DNA of 40,467 bases, from assembly GCA_024277915.1 (NCBI GenBank), contig JAJRUG010000078.1, positions 1 through 40,467 on the forward strand, written 5' to 3'. Source of the DNA: Gammaproteobacteria bacterium. Its GTDB lineage: Bacteria; Pseudomonadota; Gammaproteobacteria; Steroidobacterales; GCA-2729495. The position numbers and the translations under genes were made by a program. This document shows, piece by piece, positions 1-8,226 of this stretch. A model generated the notes under the pieces. It made no database searches, was not told the DNA's origin, and worked only from the letters and a program-made list of their open reading frames with translations. Every line of letters begins with the position of its first letter. Within the stretch, counting starts at the first letter, position 1.

Positions 1-9
1 GATCAGTGA

Positions 10-540
10 TCAGTCGCTGCCCGCCCCGGATCGGCGGTCTGAGCGTCGCTGTTGGTCATGTATCCGGTCATTCCGCCGTTTTTGCTGGAGGCGTTGTCGC
101 TGTTTGGGAGTCAGTCGTCTCCAGTTGTTCCGTATTTTCTTTCGGTTTTCCGGCGACATTTGGCGAAAACGCTGAAAATTTTCCCGCACCGCACGCTTTC
201 TGTCCGGGCTCATTCTCTGGTAGTTGCGAAACAATTCCCGAACCCGGGTTTTCTGGTCAGGGGTGAACGATCGCCAGCGATTGAAGCGTTGTTGAGCCTG
301 GGCGCGCTGGTTGCTGTCCATATTCAGCCAGCGATTGGCGCCTTGTGCGAGGCGATTCTGGCGCTGGCCGGTGAATGAATCCCAGTCGGCGCTCATCTTG
401 CCAAGAACCCTGTGTTGGTCCGGGCTCAGGTCGCTCCACCGTACACCTGTCTCATCGGCATAAGCGGCACCGGAGCACAGCACGAATAATGCTATGGCCA
501 ATGTCAGGCCACGCTGAAAGCATTCAGGCAGGCGCATCAA
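10..540 (-). CDS. DUF3106-type exported basic protein
   Basis: The product is 176 aa. It has an N-terminal signal peptide (hydrophobic core about residues 12-26, likely cleavage after AYA) and then a highly charged helical body. The body carries repeated units of the form LSPDQ/MSPDR/LTPKQR followed by R-x-x-F, which is the DUF3106 pattern, and the tail is Arg/Lys/Gln rich. It should be periplasmic; no enzymatic motif is visible. It is the last gene of the leftward sigma-factor operon and its ATG overlaps the stop of the upstream small gene by 4 nt. Genes of this family are commonly found behind ECF sigma/anti-sigma pairs, which fits here. The molecular function is unknown. Confidence 0.8.
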   Translation of the reverse strand: MMRLPECFQRGLTLAIALFVLCSGAAYADETGVRWSDLSPDQHRVLGKMSADWDSFTGQRQNRLAQGANRWLNMDSNQRAQAQQRFNRWRSFTPDQKTRVRELFRNYQRMSPDRKRAVRENFQRFRQMSPENRKKIRNNWRRLTPKQRQRLQQKRRNDRIHDQQRRSDRRSGAGSD

Positions 541-764
541 GCCGGGGCCTCCTGATCTGTGCTGTCAACCGCATCGTCCTTTTCCGGGTCGGGCAGGCTG
601 TCAAAAAAATTGTTCCACTCATTATCTTTCCCGTCCTGGGTCCCAAGGTATTCCAGGAACTCCAAAAACTCCGAGCCGGCAATATCTTCTTCATCAGCAC
701 GCAGGGCTGTAGAAAATGTGATGCAAGATACGATACCGGCCAGAATCCATTTCTGTCGCTCCAT
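537..764 (-). CDS. small exported acidic protein of the sigma-factor operon
   Basis: The product is 75 aa. A signal peptide covers about residues 1-23 (cleavage likely after ALRA) and the remainder is short, strongly acidic and of low complexity, with many Asp and Glu. I do not recognise a family. It lies between the anti-sigma-like gene (4 nt gap) and the DUF3106 gene (4 nt overlap), so co-translation in one operon is likely. The opposite charge to the basic DUF3106 protein suggests the two could interact in the periplasm; this is inference only. Confidence 0.6.
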   Translation of the reverse strand: MERQKWILAGIVSCITFSTALRADEEDIAGSEFLEFLEYLGTQDGKDNEWNNFFDSLPDPEKDDAVDSTDQEAPA

Positions 765-768
765 AGGG

Positions 769-1209
769 TCAACCGGTCAGCTCCAGCTCTGCCTGCAGCT
801 CCTCAGTCGACAAGCCGGCATCCAGCCAGGCAAAAAACTCAAGATCCTCAATCATCTCCAGACTTTCCTCGGCCAGCAGCAATTCCAGGTCGGTTGCTAC
901 AGTAAGCGGCATCTCTCCGGCGACGAAACTTTGATCTTCAACAGACTCCCCGGTTGGCGGAGCAATTTGTCCAGTCCACAAAATTGCAGCCAGTACGGCA
1001 GTCGCGGCAACTGCACCGGCGGGGATCCACCGTGACGATCTGCTCCACCTGTTATTGCGGCTCAGCTCGGCGAGCGCTTGTTGCCGAGCCTGATTGAGCC
1101 GCGACAGCGTGGCGCCATCCAGATGCTCTGCGCTATCGCGCAGCAACTGCTGTGCAGTCCGGGCGAATTGCTCGTCTTCGTTGCTGTGTTTGTCATTCCG
1201 ACTATTCAC
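769..1209 (-). CDS. membrane-anchored anti-sigma-like protein (DUF3619-like)
   Basis: The product is about 146 aa. A cytoplasmic N-terminal region (residues 1-60) contains the pattern R-L-N-x-A-R-Q-x-A-L. One membrane segment follows at about residues 62-82, then an acidic extracytoplasmic tail. This layout and its place directly after an ECF sigma gene match DUF3619-type anti-sigma candidates. Two starts are possible. A GTG at 1209 overlaps the sigma stop as GTGA. A TTG at 1215 sits closer to AGGAG. I prefer the GTG, but it is not decided. The presumed role is sequestration of the sigma factor at the membrane. Confidence 0.65.
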   Translation of the reverse strand: MNSRNDKHSNEDEQFARTAQQLLRDSAEHLDGATLSRLNQARQQALAELSRNNRWSRSSRWIPAGAVAATAVLAAILWTGQIAPPTGESVEDQSFVAGEMPLTVATDLELLLAEESLEMIEDLEFFAWLDAGLSTEELQAELELTG

Positions 1210-1823
1210 GACCAATGATCTCCTAATCTCTCGCGCAGATTGTGAACTGCCCTGGAGTAATGTGTTTTTACACTGCCTTGAGAACAGCCCATAGCTGTAG
1301 CAGTCGATGCGACATCCAGCCCCTCCAGTGCCCGCAGTAAAAAAGCCTGTTGCTGCCTTGCTGACAGATCCCTGACAGCTTGTTCCAGGGCGGCCATTGC
1401 GTCATCTATGGCAACACGTCGATGGGGCTCTGTTGTCGAAGAACCGGGAGCCGTTTCCACCGGGTCAGAATATTCTTCACCATCGCTGCCTCGCGACAAC
1501 CATGTCATGACCTTTTTCCGAACTGTATGGCGGCGATGATGATCAAGAATCCGGTTATTCAGTATTCTATAGAACAAAGGCGTCCATTCTGCATCTGGCC
1601 GCCCGGCATATTTTCTGACCAGTTTGATCATCGCGTCCTGAACAATATCAAGAGCATCATCAGGATTGCGTACGCTGATCAGTGCGATCCGGTAAGCGCG
1701 CTTCTCCACATCGGCCAGAAACCGATCCATGACACGGCTGTGGTCCAGTGTCCCGTCCTCTCGTTGTTGTTCCGGTTTCGTGGCCACCATGGTGCGGCTG
1801 AGTGTCAAAGTAATATCAGTCAT
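1206..1823 (-). CDS. ECF-type RNA polymerase sigma factor
   Basis: The product is 205 aa. Region 2 is visible at about residues 35-105 (AYRIALISVRNPDDALDIVQ, then the A-x-W-x-x-L-F-Y-R-I-L-x-N-R-I-L-D-H-H-R-R segment). Region 4 is at about residues 140-200 (LSARQQQAFLLRALEGLDVA, then a helix-turn-helix ending in SVKTHYSRAVHNLR). It lacks region 3, as ECF factors do. It starts a leftward operon with a membrane anti-sigma candidate and two exported proteins, so it probably responds to a cell-envelope signal. The operon is divergent from priA across a 388-bp gap. Confidence 0.85.
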   Translation of the reverse strand: MTDITLTLSRTMVATKPEQQREDGTLDHSRVMDRFLADVEKRAYRIALISVRNPDDALDIVQDAMIKLVRKYAGRPDAEWTPLFYRILNNRILDHHRRHTVRKKVMTWLSRGSDGEEYSDPVETAPGSSTTEPHRRVAIDDAMAALEQAVRDLSARQQQAFLLRALEGLDVASTATAMGCSQGSVKTHYSRAVHNLRERLGDHWS

Positions 1824-1939
1824 AGCTTACAATGGACTATAGCCCTTTCTCCGGTGTTTTTTGCTGTCTCCGGGTATTTCCGGGCAACATTTACCCCGCT
1901 ATTAGTGCAATATAACGCGCAAGTTCAGCATCCGTTGAC

Positions 1940-2217
1940 GATCAGAAGGCTTGGGGATGCCCGGAGTTATTCACATCGGCCAACAGGGACACGGGGTTAG
2001 CAGGCAATTTGCCACTACTGCTTTAGGATAACTTCTTAACTAATTGATTTATAAACATAAACGTACTTCGATCAAATATTGATCAAAACCTGAAAGGCCA
2101 TGATACAGTGCGGCTTTCGGCTCCTTCGACCCATTGTTTCCACAGGGTTATCCACAGAATTTGTGGACAAACAGCGTTGGTATCTCATGGATCCGCAGCC
2201 AGGATCTTTTCATGATC
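1940..2217. other. origin-like intergenic region: DnaA boxes, AT-rich stretch, GATC cluster
   Basis: This is the gap between the sigma gene and priA (1824-2211). It contains TTATTCACA at 1967-1975 and TTATCCACA at 2148-2156, both exact matches to the TTATNCACA DnaA-box consensus. A one-mismatch box, TGTGGACAA, lies on the other strand at 2162-2170, and a weaker GTTTCCACA at 2136-2144. Between them, 2028-2096 is AT-rich. GATC occurs at 1940, 2070, 2081, 2190, 2203 and 2214, six times in about 280 bp. The flanking genes diverge from here. These are hallmarks of a replication origin or of DnaA control of priA. The absence of dnaA, dnaN, mnmG or parAB nearby keeps confidence moderate. Confidence 0.4.
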
Positions 2218-4422
2218 GCAGGTACGGTATTGCAGGTCGTTGTGGCTGCTCCGGTCATGGGGCCATTCGACTATTTGTGCCCGACCACAGAGGGCCCGAC
2301 ACCTGTGCCGGGTCAGCGCGTGCGTGTGCCGCTCGGCAAGTCTTCCAGGATTGGCATTCTTGTCGCTGTGAAACAGTCATCGACAGTGCCTGATGAACGC
2401 CTGCGCCATGCCCTCGAAATCCTGGATATCGAGCCCCTGCTTGATGAAAAGTTAATGGCGCTGCTGGTCTGGGCTTCCGCCTACTATCAGCATCCTCCCG
2501 GAGAAGTATTTGCTGCAGCTTTGCCCGCCTCCTTGCGACAGGGAAAGCCGGTGACCGATACCCGGCGATGCTGGCTGATCACCGAAGCAGGCCGGGCAAT
2601 CGATATCACCACTTTGCGAAACAAAGCACCCGTCCAGGCGCGGATACTGGAACAAGCTGCGGGCACCCCGGGCGGGCTTGCAAAGGAGCAGCTGCGGGCA
2701 ATCAGTCCTGCATGGAATCGCAGCGTGACTGTTCTTGTCGACCGGGGTTGCCTGGTGACGGAAACAGCAACCGAGGGCGACTTGTCTCTGCCACCGGCCT
2801 CCCGGGATCTGGAAACTGCCCCGGAACTTACAGTGGACCAGGATCGTGCTGTTGCGGTGCTGTGTTCTGATCAGGATTTTTCAGTATCGTTGCTGGAGGG
2901 GGTCACCGGGAGCGGCAAGACCGAGGTGTACTTTCGGTGTATCCGGCAGCAGATCGATGCCGGTCGCCAGAGTTTGATTCTGGTGCCTGAGATTGGTCTG
3001 ACCCCTCAACTGGTCGACCGGTTTCGCAGCCGCTTTAGTGAGCAGATCGCGGTAATGCATTCGGGCTTGAGTGAAAGCGACAGGTTGATGGCCTGGCGTA
3101 CCGCCTGTGATGGATCTGCAGCGGTTATCATCGGTACGCGGTCTGCTGTGTTTTCGCCTCTGCCTCATGCGGGGTTGATCATTGTCGATGAGGAACACGA
3201 CAGCTCGTTAAAGCAGCAGGAAGGATTTCGGTATTCGGCCCGTGATCTGGCGGTCTGGCGTGGCCGGCAATTGGGGATTCCGGTAATACTGGGTTCGGCA
3301 ACTCCTTCGTTCGAGTCGCTGGCGAATGCCAATACGGAACGCTACCGGTGTTTGAGTCTGCCGGTTCGACCGGGGGCGGCGAAACCACCAGCGGTCAGCC
3401 TGATCAATCTCAGAAAACATGAGCCCAGGGATGGATTGACTGTTCCGCTGATCACTGTCATGCATCGTCATCTCGATAGTGACGGCCAGGTACTGGTTTA
3501 TCTGAACAGGCGTGGCTTCGCACCAACATTAATGTGCACGGCCTGTGGTGTGTTACAGGAATGCAAACGCTGTGATGCACGGATGGTGTTTCACAGTCGT
3601 CGAAGCCGGCTGATTTGTCATCACTGTGGCAGTGACCGCCCCGTGCCTTTGACCTGTGGCGACTGTGATGGCGAGTTGCGCCCGGTTGGTCAGGGTACAG
3701 AGCGGCTGGAGCAGGCGCTTGGTGATTTGTTTCCAGATCATGAGTTGGTGCGCATCGACAGGGACACCACCCGGAAGCGCGGCGAAATCGAGCGGCGCTT
3801 GAAAAAAGTACGGGATCGTAAAGCGAGCCTGTTGCTGGGCACGCAAATGCTGGCCAAGGGGCATGACTTTCCGAATGTGACCCTGGTGGCAATCATCGAT
3901 GCGGACCAGGGGCTGTTCGGAACAGACTTTCGCAGTGCGGAGCGGCTTGCCCAGTCGATCATCCAGGTGTCAGGCCGGGCGGGTCGCGCAGACCGGCCTG
4001 GTGAGGTTTATATACAAACCTGCTTTCCTGAGCATCCATTGCTATCGATGCTCGTTGAGTCGGGGTATTCAGGCTTTGCGCAGGCTGCATTGCAGGAGCG
4101 CCGGTTGTCAGGCTGGCCTCCGTTTAGCTGTCTGGCGCTGTTGAGGGCAGAATCTGCCAAGCGACCTGCAGCCTATGCCTTTCTGGACAGGGCGCGGGAT
4201 CTTGCGAAGCCGCTTTCCGGTAAGGGGCTTTGTATGCTGGGGCCGGCGCCGGCGCCGATGGAGAGGCGCTCCGGGCGGTATCGGGGTCAGTTGCTGGTGC
4301 AGGCAGATGACCGGGGAGCGATGCAGCGGTTTCTGGTGGCCTGGCGGGCAGAGTTGGCGAAGTTGCCGGAAGGGCGGAGGGCGAGGTGGTCACTGGATGT
4401 GGACCCGGTGGAATTGTTTTGA
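2212..4422 (+). CDS. priA: primosomal protein N' (replication restart helicase PriA)
   Basis: The product is 736 aa. It is the 3'-5' superfamily 2 DNA helicase that reloads the replisome at stalled forks. The 3' DNA-binding domain is at the N-terminus (the V-x-x-P-x-x-x-x-F-D-Y pattern begins within the first 20 residues). Walker A GVTGSGKT lies at about residues 230-237, the DEEH box at 326-329, and eight cysteines of the zinc module at about 442-489 (CTACG, CKRC, CHHCG, CGDC). Helicase motifs V and VI follow (GTQMLAKGHDFP, QVSGRAGR). I chose the ATG at 2212 because family members begin a few residues before the conserved N-terminal strand; a TTG at 2134 would add 26 unrelated residues encoded by the DnaA-box region. 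Confidence 0.95.
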   Translation: MIAGTVLQVVVAAPVMGPFDYLCPTTEGPTPVPGQRVRVPLGKSSRIGILVAVKQSSTVPDERLRHALEILDIEPLLDEKLMALLVWASAYYQHPPGEVFAAALPASLRQGKPVTDTRRCWLITEAGRAIDITTLRNKAPVQARILEQAAGTPGGLAKEQLRAISPAWNRSVTVLVDRGCLVTETATEGDLSLPPASRDLETAPELTVDQDRAVAVLCSDQDFSVSLLEGVTGSGKTEVYFRCIRQQIDAGRQSLILVPEIGLTPQLVDRFRSRFSEQIAVMHSGLSESDRLMAWRTACDGSAAVIIGTRSAVFSPLPHAGLIIVDEEHDSSLKQQEGFRYSARDLAVWRGRQLGIPVILGSATPSFESLANANTERYRCLSLPVRPGAAKPPAVSLINLRKHEPRDGLTVPLITVMHRHLDSDGQVLVYLNRRGFAPTLMCTACGVLQECKRCDARMVFHSRRSRLICHHCGSDRPVPLTCGDCDGELRPVGQGTERLEQALGDLFPDHELVRIDRDTTRKRGEIERRLKKVRDRKASLLLGTQMLAKGHDFPNVTLVAIIDADQGLFGTDFRSAERLAQSIIQVSGRAGRADRPGEVYIQTCFPEHPLLSMLVESGYSGFAQAALQERRLSGWPPFSCLALLRAESAKRPAAYAFLDRARDLAKPLSGKGLCMLGPAPAPMERRSGRYRGQLLVQADDRGAMQRFLVAWRAELAKLPEGRRARWSLDVDPVELF

Positions 4423-4456
4423 TAAGTCGTTAACGGAAATTTGGTGCCAATGGTTC

Positions 4457-4543
4457 GGCCTTACCTGCCGGTACCCCCTTTTACGGGATGGCTCCCTGCG
4501 GTCCGCTTTATTCCCTTAAAAGGGGGTACCGGCAGGTAAGGCC
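4457..4543. repeat. long palindromic element, copy A (constant loop, variable stem)
   Basis: Two 27-nt arms (4457-4483 and 4517-4543) are perfect reverse complements and flank a 33-nt loop (4484-4516). The loop contains the core GGCTCCCTGCGGTCCGC, which is shared by all copies in this window. The loop ends pair as GGGA/TCCC. The arm sequence differs from that of copies C and F, although all copies fold the same way. The element lies in the priA-argS gap (4423-4670). It has no following T run that would make it a classical terminator. Confidence 0.85.
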
Positions 4544-4670
4544 TTAGTTTGTAGCGAGGTTTCCGGGATCGGGGGAGAGTGCTGTGATTGTGGGATTGAA
4601 GAGGAGGGAGCTTTAGTCGGGCATTCTCCGTTAGAATTCCCGGTCTGGTTGGAAGGTTCTGCAGGGTGTT

Positions 4671-6413
4671 GTGAAAGAGATTGTTGAGAAGCTGGTTTGT
4701 GCTGCGATGGCGGAGTTGCCTGATGTCGGGGATCTGGTATCGATTGCGCCGGATGTAGAAAGGACACGGGATCCCCGGCATGGGGATTTTTCCACCAATA
4801 TTGCGATGCGACTGGCGAAGACCATGAAGCGCAAGCCGCGAGATCTGGCAGCGGAGATTATCAGCTACATTCCGGAGTCGGAGCAGGTGGAGGCAATTGA
4901 GATTGCCGGGCCGGGGTTTATTAATTTCCGGTTGAGCACCGGGGCTTGTCACAGTGAGTTACAGCGCGTGCTGGATCAGGGTGATGCATACGGGCGCAGT
5001 GACGGGGGCGCCGGCCTGCGGGTACTGGTTGAATCTGTTTCGTCGAATCCGACCGGACCACTGCACGTGGGTCACGGTCGCCTTGCAGCCTATGGTGCAA
5101 CCGTTGCAAATTTGCTGGAGGCGACCGGCCATGATGTTGAGCGGGAGTACTACGTCAATGATGCCGGCCGGCAGATGGATATTCTTGCCGCCAGTGTCTG
5201 GATACGATTATTGAACCTGGCTGGAGAAGCAATCGAATTTCCAGCCAGTGGCTATCGGGGCCAGTATATTGCCGATATTGCACAGTTGGCTTTTGATCAG
5301 CTGGATGAAACTGTACGCACAGTGCCTGAAAACTTTTTCGATACACTGCCTGAAGATGGGGCAGGCGGCGATGCAGATGCATACATCGATGCGCTCATCG
5401 CGAAGGCGCGGGATTTTCTGGGTGAAGATCAGTTTCTGGCGGTACTGAATATTGCGCTTGACAGCATTCTTGGTGATATCAAGGATGACCTGACCGAGTT
5501 TGGCACTCAGCCGGACAACTGGTTTTCGGAAAGAAGCCTGATGGACTCCGGCGCATTGCAACATGGCCTGGATATTCTTGAGGAACGCAACCAGACATAT
5601 ATTAAAGACGGCGCGGTCTGGTTTCGCGCTACAGATATGGGCGATGAGAAAGATCGTGTGGTGGTTCGGGAAAACGGTCGCACCACCTATTTTGCTTCGG
5701 ATATTGCCTATCATCTGCACAAACGCGAACGGGGTTTTGATTTGCTCCTTGATGTGCTCGGTTCCGATCATCATGGTTATGTAGCGCGTGTCCGGGCCGG
5801 GCTCGAAGCGATGGGGCAACCGCCGGAATCACTCGAAGTCGAGCTGGTGCAGTTCGTCGTGTTGTACCGGGGAAGCGAGAAAGTCCAGATGTCGACGCGT
5901 TCCGGTCAGTTTGTCCCGCTCCGCGAGTTGCGCAGGGAAGTGGGTAACGATGCGGCGCGCCTGTTTTATGTGATGCGCTCCAATGATCAGCATCTGGACT
6001 TTGATCTTGAGCTGGCCAAATCACAGTCCAACGATAATCCCGTCTACTACATACAGTATGCTCATGCTCGCGTGTGCAGCGTAATGAGGGAAATGGAATC
6101 CCGAGACTTGAGTTTCGACCTGTCCCAGGCGGAATTTGCGCGCCTTACGGAAGATCACGAGAGAAGCCTGGTGCAGAAGTTGAGCCGTTATCCGGAGGTG
6201 ATCGAGCTGGCAAGCCGGCAGCGTGCCCCGCAACACCTGGTGCATTACCTGAGGGAATTGGCACAGGAGTTTCATACCTATTACAGCGCCCACAGATTTA
6301 TTGTCGATGATGCCGCCTTGCGTAATGCACGCCTGGCGCTGATTCTGGCAACCCGCCAGGTATTGCTCAATGGATTGTCATTGCTCGGCGTGTCAGCCCC
6401 CGATACGATGTAA
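4671..6413 (+). CDS. argS: arginyl-tRNA synthetase
   Basis: The product is 580 aa, the normal family length. It is a class I aminoacyl-tRNA synthetase that charges tRNA-Arg in the cytoplasm. The N-terminal ArgRS additional domain spans about residues 1-95, with the GDFSTNIAM and EIAGPGFINF motifs. The nucleotide-binding site follows with SSNPTGPLHVGHGR, the HIGH-type signature. A DHHGYVARV segment and a C-terminal anticodon-binding domain (VYYIQYAHARVCSVMRE onward) complete the protein. The start is GTG at 4671. It is followed after 34 bp by a SPOR-domain gene, an argS neighbour seen in many gammaproteobacteria. Confidence 0.95.
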   Translation: MKEIVEKLVCAAMAELPDVGDLVSIAPDVERTRDPRHGDFSTNIAMRLAKTMKRKPRDLAAEIISYIPESEQVEAIEIAGPGFINFRLSTGACHSELQRVLDQGDAYGRSDGGAGLRVLVESVSSNPTGPLHVGHGRLAAYGATVANLLEATGHDVEREYYVNDAGRQMDILAASVWIRLLNLAGEAIEFPASGYRGQYIADIAQLAFDQLDETVRTVPENFFDTLPEDGAGGDADAYIDALIAKARDFLGEDQFLAVLNIALDSILGDIKDDLTEFGTQPDNWFSERSLMDSGALQHGLDILEERNQTYIKDGAVWFRATDMGDEKDRVVVRENGRTTYFASDIAYHLHKRERGFDLLLDVLGSDHHGYVARVRAGLEAMGQPPESLEVELVQFVVLYRGSEKVQMSTRSGQFVPLRELRREVGNDAARLFYVMRSNDQHLDFDLELAKSQSNDNPVYYIQYAHARVCSVMREMESRDLSFDLSQAEFARLTEDHERSLVQKLSRYPEVIELASRQRAPQHLVHYLRELAQEFHTYYSAHRFIVDDAALRNARLALILATRQVLLNGLSLLGVSAPDTM

Positions 6414-6447
6414 GCGAATATTGTTGATTCAGGCGGGATAACAGGAA

Positions 6448-7017
6448 GTGGCAGCACCTCGCAAGCGAACCAAACGGAAGGCGACCCGGCATACCCGGAA
6501 AGAACCGATGCCGGGCTGGCTGTCAATGTTGTTTGGCCTGATTGTCGGCCTGTCGGTGGCAGCTGCAATCTATGTCAGTGACCGGCGCGATGTCCGGCAA
6601 GTGAACAGTTCGGCCGAGCTGCCGGAAACTCCCCGGCCTGCCAGTGACGTAGATCCTGAGCCGGCTGAGGCGGAAGCAAGTCGATACAGTTTTTATGACA
6701 TGCTGCCAAAATTTGAAGTTGTCATTCTGGAAGAGGAATTTGCAGAGCATGCAAACGCTCCAGCCAGAACCACAGATCAACCCGGCATTTTTGTACTGCA
6801 GGCGGGGTCTTTTTCACAGTATGCGGATGCGGATCGCACCAAAGCGCAACTTGGCCTGCTTGGTATTGTGTCGCGTATTCAGAAAGTCACTATCGATCAG
6901 AAAGTGTATTACCGCGTACGCATTGGCCCGATAGATGATTTGACGGAACTTGGCACAACGCGCAACCGACTGCATCAAGCAGCTGTTGATTTTATCGTCA
7001 TCAGAGTTGGTGACTAG
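6448..7017 (+). CDS. SPOR-domain cell-division protein, FtsN-like
   Basis: The product is 189 aa with a single-pass layout. A short, very basic cytoplasmic N-terminus is followed by one membrane helix (about residues 26-43), a Pro/Glu-rich linker, and a C-terminal SPOR domain (about residues 112-187). The SPOR domain begins FVLQAGSF and contains the Y-R-V-R-I-G-P segment; such domains bind denuded septal peptidoglycan. The position after argS and the layout agree with FtsN, a late division protein, but the linker is short. The start is GTG at 6448. The stop is directly followed by the GTG of the next gene, so the two are probably co-translated. Confidence 0.75.
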   Translation: MAAPRKRTKRKATRHTRKEPMPGWLSMLFGLIVGLSVAAAIYVSDRRDVRQVNSSAELPETPRPASDVDPEPAEAEASRYSFYDMLPKFEVVILEEEFAEHANAPARTTDQPGIFVLQAGSFSQYADADRTKAQLGLLGIVSRIQKVTIDQKVYYRVRIGPIDDLTELGTTRNRLHQAAVDFIVIRVGD

Positions 7018-8226
7018 GTGAGGTCATTCACCGGCATCACGGGAGAACCGGGATGTTGGCGGAAATTGCTGCCTGCAGCGATTATTTGCATCAGTCTGGC
7101 CGGGTGCACTGGAGCCGCTACTGTTTATGTTTCGGAACCGCCGCCAGCGATCATACCGGCCCCGGTTGCTGCACAGCCGGTCATAGCAGAGGTTGCGAAA
7201 CCAGATCCATTGCTGTGCAAGCGAATCGTGGTGTCGGCCGTCGGCGATATCATGTTGGGTACCGATTTCCCCAAAAACCACCTGGCTGACGATGATGGCC
7301 AGAGCATGCTCGCAGGCGTCACAGCAGCGCTGAGCAGAGCCGATGTTACTTTTGGCAATCTGGAAGGTGTTCTTGTTGATGGCGGGGAGCCGGCCAAGCA
7401 ATGCAAGAACCCTGATGCATGCTACCTGTTCCGCTCGCCTGTGCGATATGCCGGGTTACTGAAAGATGCCGGGTTTGACGTGATCAGCCTGGCCAATAAT
7501 CACGCGCGTGATTTTGGTGAAGAGGGCAGAACTTCCACTATGGAAGCCCTCGACGCTGCGGGCATTTATCATTCCGGCCGGGTTGGCGATGTTGCGAGTT
7601 GGGATGCGGCAGGTCTTTCAATCAGCATGGTGGCCTTTTCAACCACTGCTGAGTCTCATTCAATGTACCCGCAGGATCTGGAGGAATCAGCCGGTCTTGT
7701 TGCCGGGCTTAAAGCAAAACACGATGTAGTGATGGTTTCATTCCACGGCGGTGCTGAAGGCCTGGGTGCCGCCCGGATTCCGTTCACCGAAGAAGAGTAC
7801 TATGGAGAATCCCGTGGTGATGTCGTCGCATTTTCCCGGGCGATGGTCGATGCCGGGGCCGATCTGGTGATTGGTCATGGTCCGCATATACCCAGGGCAA
7901 TGGAATTATATCGCGATCGATTGATTGCCTACAGCCTGGGAAATTTTGCCACCTACTACGGCATCAGCGTCACCGAATCGAAGGGCTATGCACCTGTTCT
8001 GAACGTTGTACTCGATGGCTTTGGCCGGCTGGTTTCAGGTGAGGTGATATCTGCGATTCAGGTCAGGCCTTTCGGGCCCCGCATTGATGATCAGAACCGG
8101 GCTTATGAAATGATCAGAGAGCTGACACAGCTCGATTTCAATGGCGGCGGCCTGACATTCCATGCCGACGGTCAGTTCAATCCGGAAAACCTGACTACCG
8201 AAGAGTTGCCGGATACCTGCCAATGA
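7018..8226 (+). CDS. CapA-family (PGA_cap) lipoprotein, metallophosphoesterase-like
   Basis: The product is 402 aa. A lipoprotein signal ends in LAGC with Cys30 as the lipidation site. After a Pro/Ala linker comes a CapA/PGA_cap domain, related to calcineurin-like phosphoesterases. The visible metal-site motifs are AVGDIMLG, FGNLEG, LANNHARDFG, SFHGG and IGHGPHIPR. Family members act in poly-gamma-glutamate export or are uncharacterised; no capBC genes are nearby, so the substrate is unknown. The GTG start is immediately after the SPOR stop, and the gene's last codons overlap the next ATG (ATGA). Confidence 0.8.
   Translation: MRSFTGITGEPGCWRKLLPAAIICISLAGCTGAATVYVSEPPPAIIPAPVAAQPVIAEVAKPDPLLCKRIVVSAVGDIMLGTDFPKNHLADDDGQSMLAGVTAALSRADVTFGNLEGVLVDGGEPAKQCKNPDACYLFRSPVRYAGLLKDAGFDVISLANNHARDFGEEGRTSTMEALDAAGIYHSGRVGDVASWDAAGLSISMVAFSTTAESHSMYPQDLEESAGLVAGLKAKHDVVMVSFHGGAEGLGAARIPFTEEEYYGESRGDVVAFSRAMVDAGADLVIGHGPHIPRAMELYRDRLIAYSLGNFATYYGISVTESKGYAPVLNVVLDGFGRLVSGEVISAIQVRPFGPRIDDQNRAYEMIRELTQLDFNGGGLTFHADGQFNPENLTTEELPDTCQ

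Noticed and set aside
1380-2000. A 206-codon plus-strand frame across the sigma gene and the origin-like gap
   Set aside because: It is antisense to the sigma factor, has no domain pattern, and reads through regulatory sequence.
2134-2211. A TTG start for priA at 2134
   Set aside because: It would encode 26 residues from the DnaA-box region that precede the conserved PriA N-terminus.
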